From Firmicutes bacterium CAG:534 (GTDB lineage: Bacteria > Bacillota > Clostridia > Lachnospirales > Lachnospiraceae), in NCBI GenBank assembly GCA_000436115.1, contig FR894547.1, forward strand, positions 1 through 7,617: a stretch of 7,617 bases of DNA. Reading direction: 5' to 3'. Positions 5,979 through 7,617 of the stretch are shown here, one piece after another (the stretch's first letter is position 1; each line of letters starts with the position of its first letter). Both the position numbers and the translations under genes were made by a program. The notes beneath the pieces were generated by a model. It searched no databases. It worked only from the letters and a program-made list of their open reading frames with translations, and had not been told where the DNA came from.

Positions 5979-7037
5979 ATGACAAGGGAGGAGCTTTCAA
6001 TTTTAAATGTAGGAAACAATCTGGATCAGCTTATGAATCTGGATCCCAGAGGTTACGGGGTATGCCGTATCCTGTATGAAGGATCAAGGGCATATGCAGG
6101 CGAGCCGGTGTCCATGCACTGTGCAAAGGCATTAAACAGTATGCTTGAGCCTGGGGACATCGTATACATTATGACCGGTTTTATTTTAAGGCCGCACAGA
6201 CAGCCGGAAACAGACGGTATAGTAGGAGCCATCCTCCTTGCCAGAGCCCTGGTGGAGGCCTATGATGTGAAGCCGGTGATCGTGTGTCCGGAAGAAAACG
6301 TGGTTGCGATCAAAAACTGTTCGCCGCTGATCGGCATGCACTTATATGAAGATATTCCCACATTACTTGAGATGCCCCAGTCCTTTGGGGTATATCCCTT
6401 TACCAAGAAAATGGAGGAAGTGGAGGAAAACATTTACAGACTCTTTTCCTACGGACTGCCTAAGGTGCTGATTTCAACGGAAGCGCCCGGTGCAAATAAA
6501 AAGGGAGAGTATCATAATGCGGTGGGCATCAATATGACAGAGCTGGAAGCCAAGATGGACGGCTTGTTTGATGCAGTAAAGAACCTCGGCATTAAAACCT
6601 TTGCAGTTGGAGATCTGGGAAATGAAATCGGTATGGGAGCCATTGGGGAGCATATCAGAAAATATATCCCTTATGCAGCAGAGGGAGAGTGCCAGTGCGG
6701 ATGCGGCGGTGGACTCCTTGCCAGAACAGCGGCAGATTATCTGATCACGGCAACGGTATCTGACTGGGGGGTATACGCCCTGATCAGCGCTATTGCTTAT
6801 CTGAAAAAGAAAATATCCATAATGCATGATAAAAATATGGAGGAGAGCGTGCTCTGCGAATGCGCAAGAAGCGGCATGGTCAATATGACCGGATCCCTTT
6901 TGCCGGGTATCGATGGATTTGATGTAACCATGAATGCACAGATTGTTGAAATGATGCGCAGTACAACGGCTTATGCCATCGAGTATGATGTTCAGAAGTG
7001 GTTTGAAGTGACTATTGCAAAACAATATTATGCATAG
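5979..7037 (+). CDS. D-glutamate cyclase-like protein (DUF4392)
   Basis: This 352-residue protein has no signal peptide or clear membrane segment, so it is cytoplasmic. The DUF4392 domain spans most of it, with TG (66-67), PETDG (76-80), GDLGNEIGMG (211-220) and VSDWGVYAL (260-268). The last two correspond to the GDGGNELGMG-like and VSNWG-like blocks of the mammalian mitochondrial enzyme DGLUCY, which turns D-glutamate into 5-oxo-D-proline. Here the domain stands alone, without the hydro-lyase-like domain of the mammalian protein. A Cys/Gly-rich stretch CQCGCGGG (238-245) sits between the two blocks. AGGAGG (5966-5971) seven bases upstream fixes the start. pxpB begins 12 bp after its stop, so the pair is an operon and points to 5-oxoproline metabolism. 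The reaction and the stereochemistry are inferred from family and context. Confidence 0.85.
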   Translation: MTREELSILNVGNNLDQLMNLDPRGYGVCRILYEGSRAYAGEPVSMHCAKALNSMLEPGDIVYIMTGFILRPHRQPETDGIVGAILLARALVEAYDVKPVIVCPEENVVAIKNCSPLIGMHLYEDIPTLLEMPQSFGVYPFTKKMEEVEENIYRLFSYGLPKVLISTEAPGANKKGEYHNAVGINMTELEAKMDGLFDAVKNLGIKTFAVGDLGNEIGMGAIGEHIRKYIPYAAEGECQCGCGGGLLARTAADYLITATVSDWGVYALISAIAYLKKKISIMHDKNMEESVLCECARSGMVNMTGSLLPGIDGFDVTMNAQIVEMMRSTTAYAIEYDVQKWFEVTIAKQYYA

Positions 7038-7049
7038 GGGGAACGGAAG

Positions 7050-7617
7050 ATGGAGCAGGTCAAAATCTTGATTGCCGGAGACAGCGCATATACAGTAGAG
7101 TTCGGGAACAGGATCTGTGAAGAGATCGGCGGAAAGGTGACGGCATTCCAAAAGGCGCTGGAGGACCGGAACATAAAAGGGATAAGGGAGATGATCCCTA
7201 CCTTTCGTTCCGTCACCGTGTTTTATAATCCACTGATCCTGCCCGGTGAAAAGCTTGTAAGGGAGCTGAAGGAAGCGGCGGAGAACCTTTCTGTGAAACA
7301 GACAGGAAAAAGAAAGATCTATCATATCCCGGTTTGCTATGAAGAGCCTTTCTGTCCCGATATGAATACCGTAATGGAGCATACGAAACTTACCAGGGAA
7401 GAGGTTATCAGGCTTCACAGTGAAAGGGAATACCGGATCTATATGCTTGGATTTCTGCCCGGTTTTGCTTATCTTGGCGGCATGGATGAGCGCCTGGAAA
7501 CGCCAAGGTTAAAAAGCCCCCGTGTGAAGATCGAGGCCGGCAGTGTAGGCATCGGGGGAAATCAGACCGGCATTTATCCTCTTGCTTCTCCGGGAGGCTG
7601 GCAGTTGATCGGAAGAT
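7050..7617 (+). CDS. pxpB: 5-oxoprolinase subunit PxpB / KipI family (partial, 3' end outside window)
   Basis: The first 189 codons are present and the frame is open at the window edge; the usual length is about 220-250 residues, so only the C-terminal end is missing. The conserved family core is clear: GFLPGFAYLGGMD (134-146), PRLKSPR (152-158), EAGSVGIGGNQTGIYP (162-177) and SPGGWQLIGR (180-189). PxpB works with PxpA and PxpC to open 5-oxo-L-proline to L-glutamate with ATP. The Bacillus relative KipI is known as an inhibitor of sporulation kinase KinA. Context with the glutamate cyclase-like gene favours the metabolic role, and pxpC and pxpA would be expected beyond the window. The ATG at 7050 lies 12 bp after the preceding stop, with a purine-rich GGGGGAACGGAAG as ribosome site. 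Confidence 0.92.
   Translation, partial: MEQVKILIAGDSAYTVEFGNRICEEIGGKVTAFQKALEDRNIKGIREMIPTFRSVTVFYNPLILPGEKLVRELKEAAENLSVKQTGKRKIYHIPVCYEEPFCPDMNTVMEHTKLTREEVIRLHSEREYRIYMLGFLPGFAYLGGMDERLETPRLKSPRVKIEAGSVGIGGNQTGIYPLASPGGWQLIGR

Noticed and set aside
6474..7418. A 314-codon minus-strand open frame opposite the DUF4392 and pxpB genes
   Set aside because: It is antisense to two clearly recognisable genes, has a Cys/His/Phe-rich composition typical of shadow frames and spans their junction.

Overview
The window looks like part of a chromosome from a low-to-mid GC, Gram-positive anaerobe of the Clostridia, most likely Lachnospiraceae. The reasons are the strong AGGAGG-type ribosome binding sites, the near-consensus sigma-A promoters, two type-II signal-peptide lipoproteins, a PxTGD-type wall-anchored protein with VLG[A/K]RR motifs, and a KdpD-like kinase of the short form common in that family. 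This placement is inferred from gene style; no database was searched.

Layout. Positions 1-295 hold the last 97 codons of a plus-strand sortase-anchored surface protein, followed by a strong intrinsic terminator. Positions 296-735 are a non-coding convergent region packed with hairpins and a degenerate tandem repeat of about 52 bp. Positions 736-5768 hold four minus-strand genes that read as one transcriptional block, in the order histidine kinase (DUF4118/KdpD-like, 369 aa), OmpR-family response regulator (KdpE-like, 239 aa, 4-nt ATGA overlap), BMP-family substrate-binding lipoprotein (420 aa) and a DUF5722-like predicted glycoside hydrolase lipoprotein (594 aa). Positions 5769-5978 are a divergent control region with two back-to-back promoters, each with a perfect TATAAT and a 17-bp spacer. 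Upstream of the kinase promoter lies a TTAACA-N5-TTAACA direct repeat, which matches the type of site bound by OmpR/PhoP regulators. The rightward transcript has an intrinsic terminator between promoter and first gene, that is, a probable attenuator. Positions 5979-7617 hold a D-glutamate cyclase-like gene (DUF4392) and the first 189 codons of pxpB/kipI, 5-oxoprolinase subunit B.

How the genes may work together. The leftward block looks like a sensing and surface module: a membrane kinase and its regulator, an exported small-molecule binder (BMP proteins usually bind nucleosides) and an exported glycan-active enzyme. No Kdp ATPase or ABC permease gene is present. The rightward block looks like pyroglutamate (5-oxoproline) metabolism: the cyclase would make 5-oxoproline from glutamate, and the Pxp proteins would open the ring with ATP.

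The best candidates for something undescribed are the two-component/BMP/DUF5722 unit with its putative autoregulatory box, the attenuator in front of the DUF4392-pxpB operon, and the structured repeat-rich region at 306-735.
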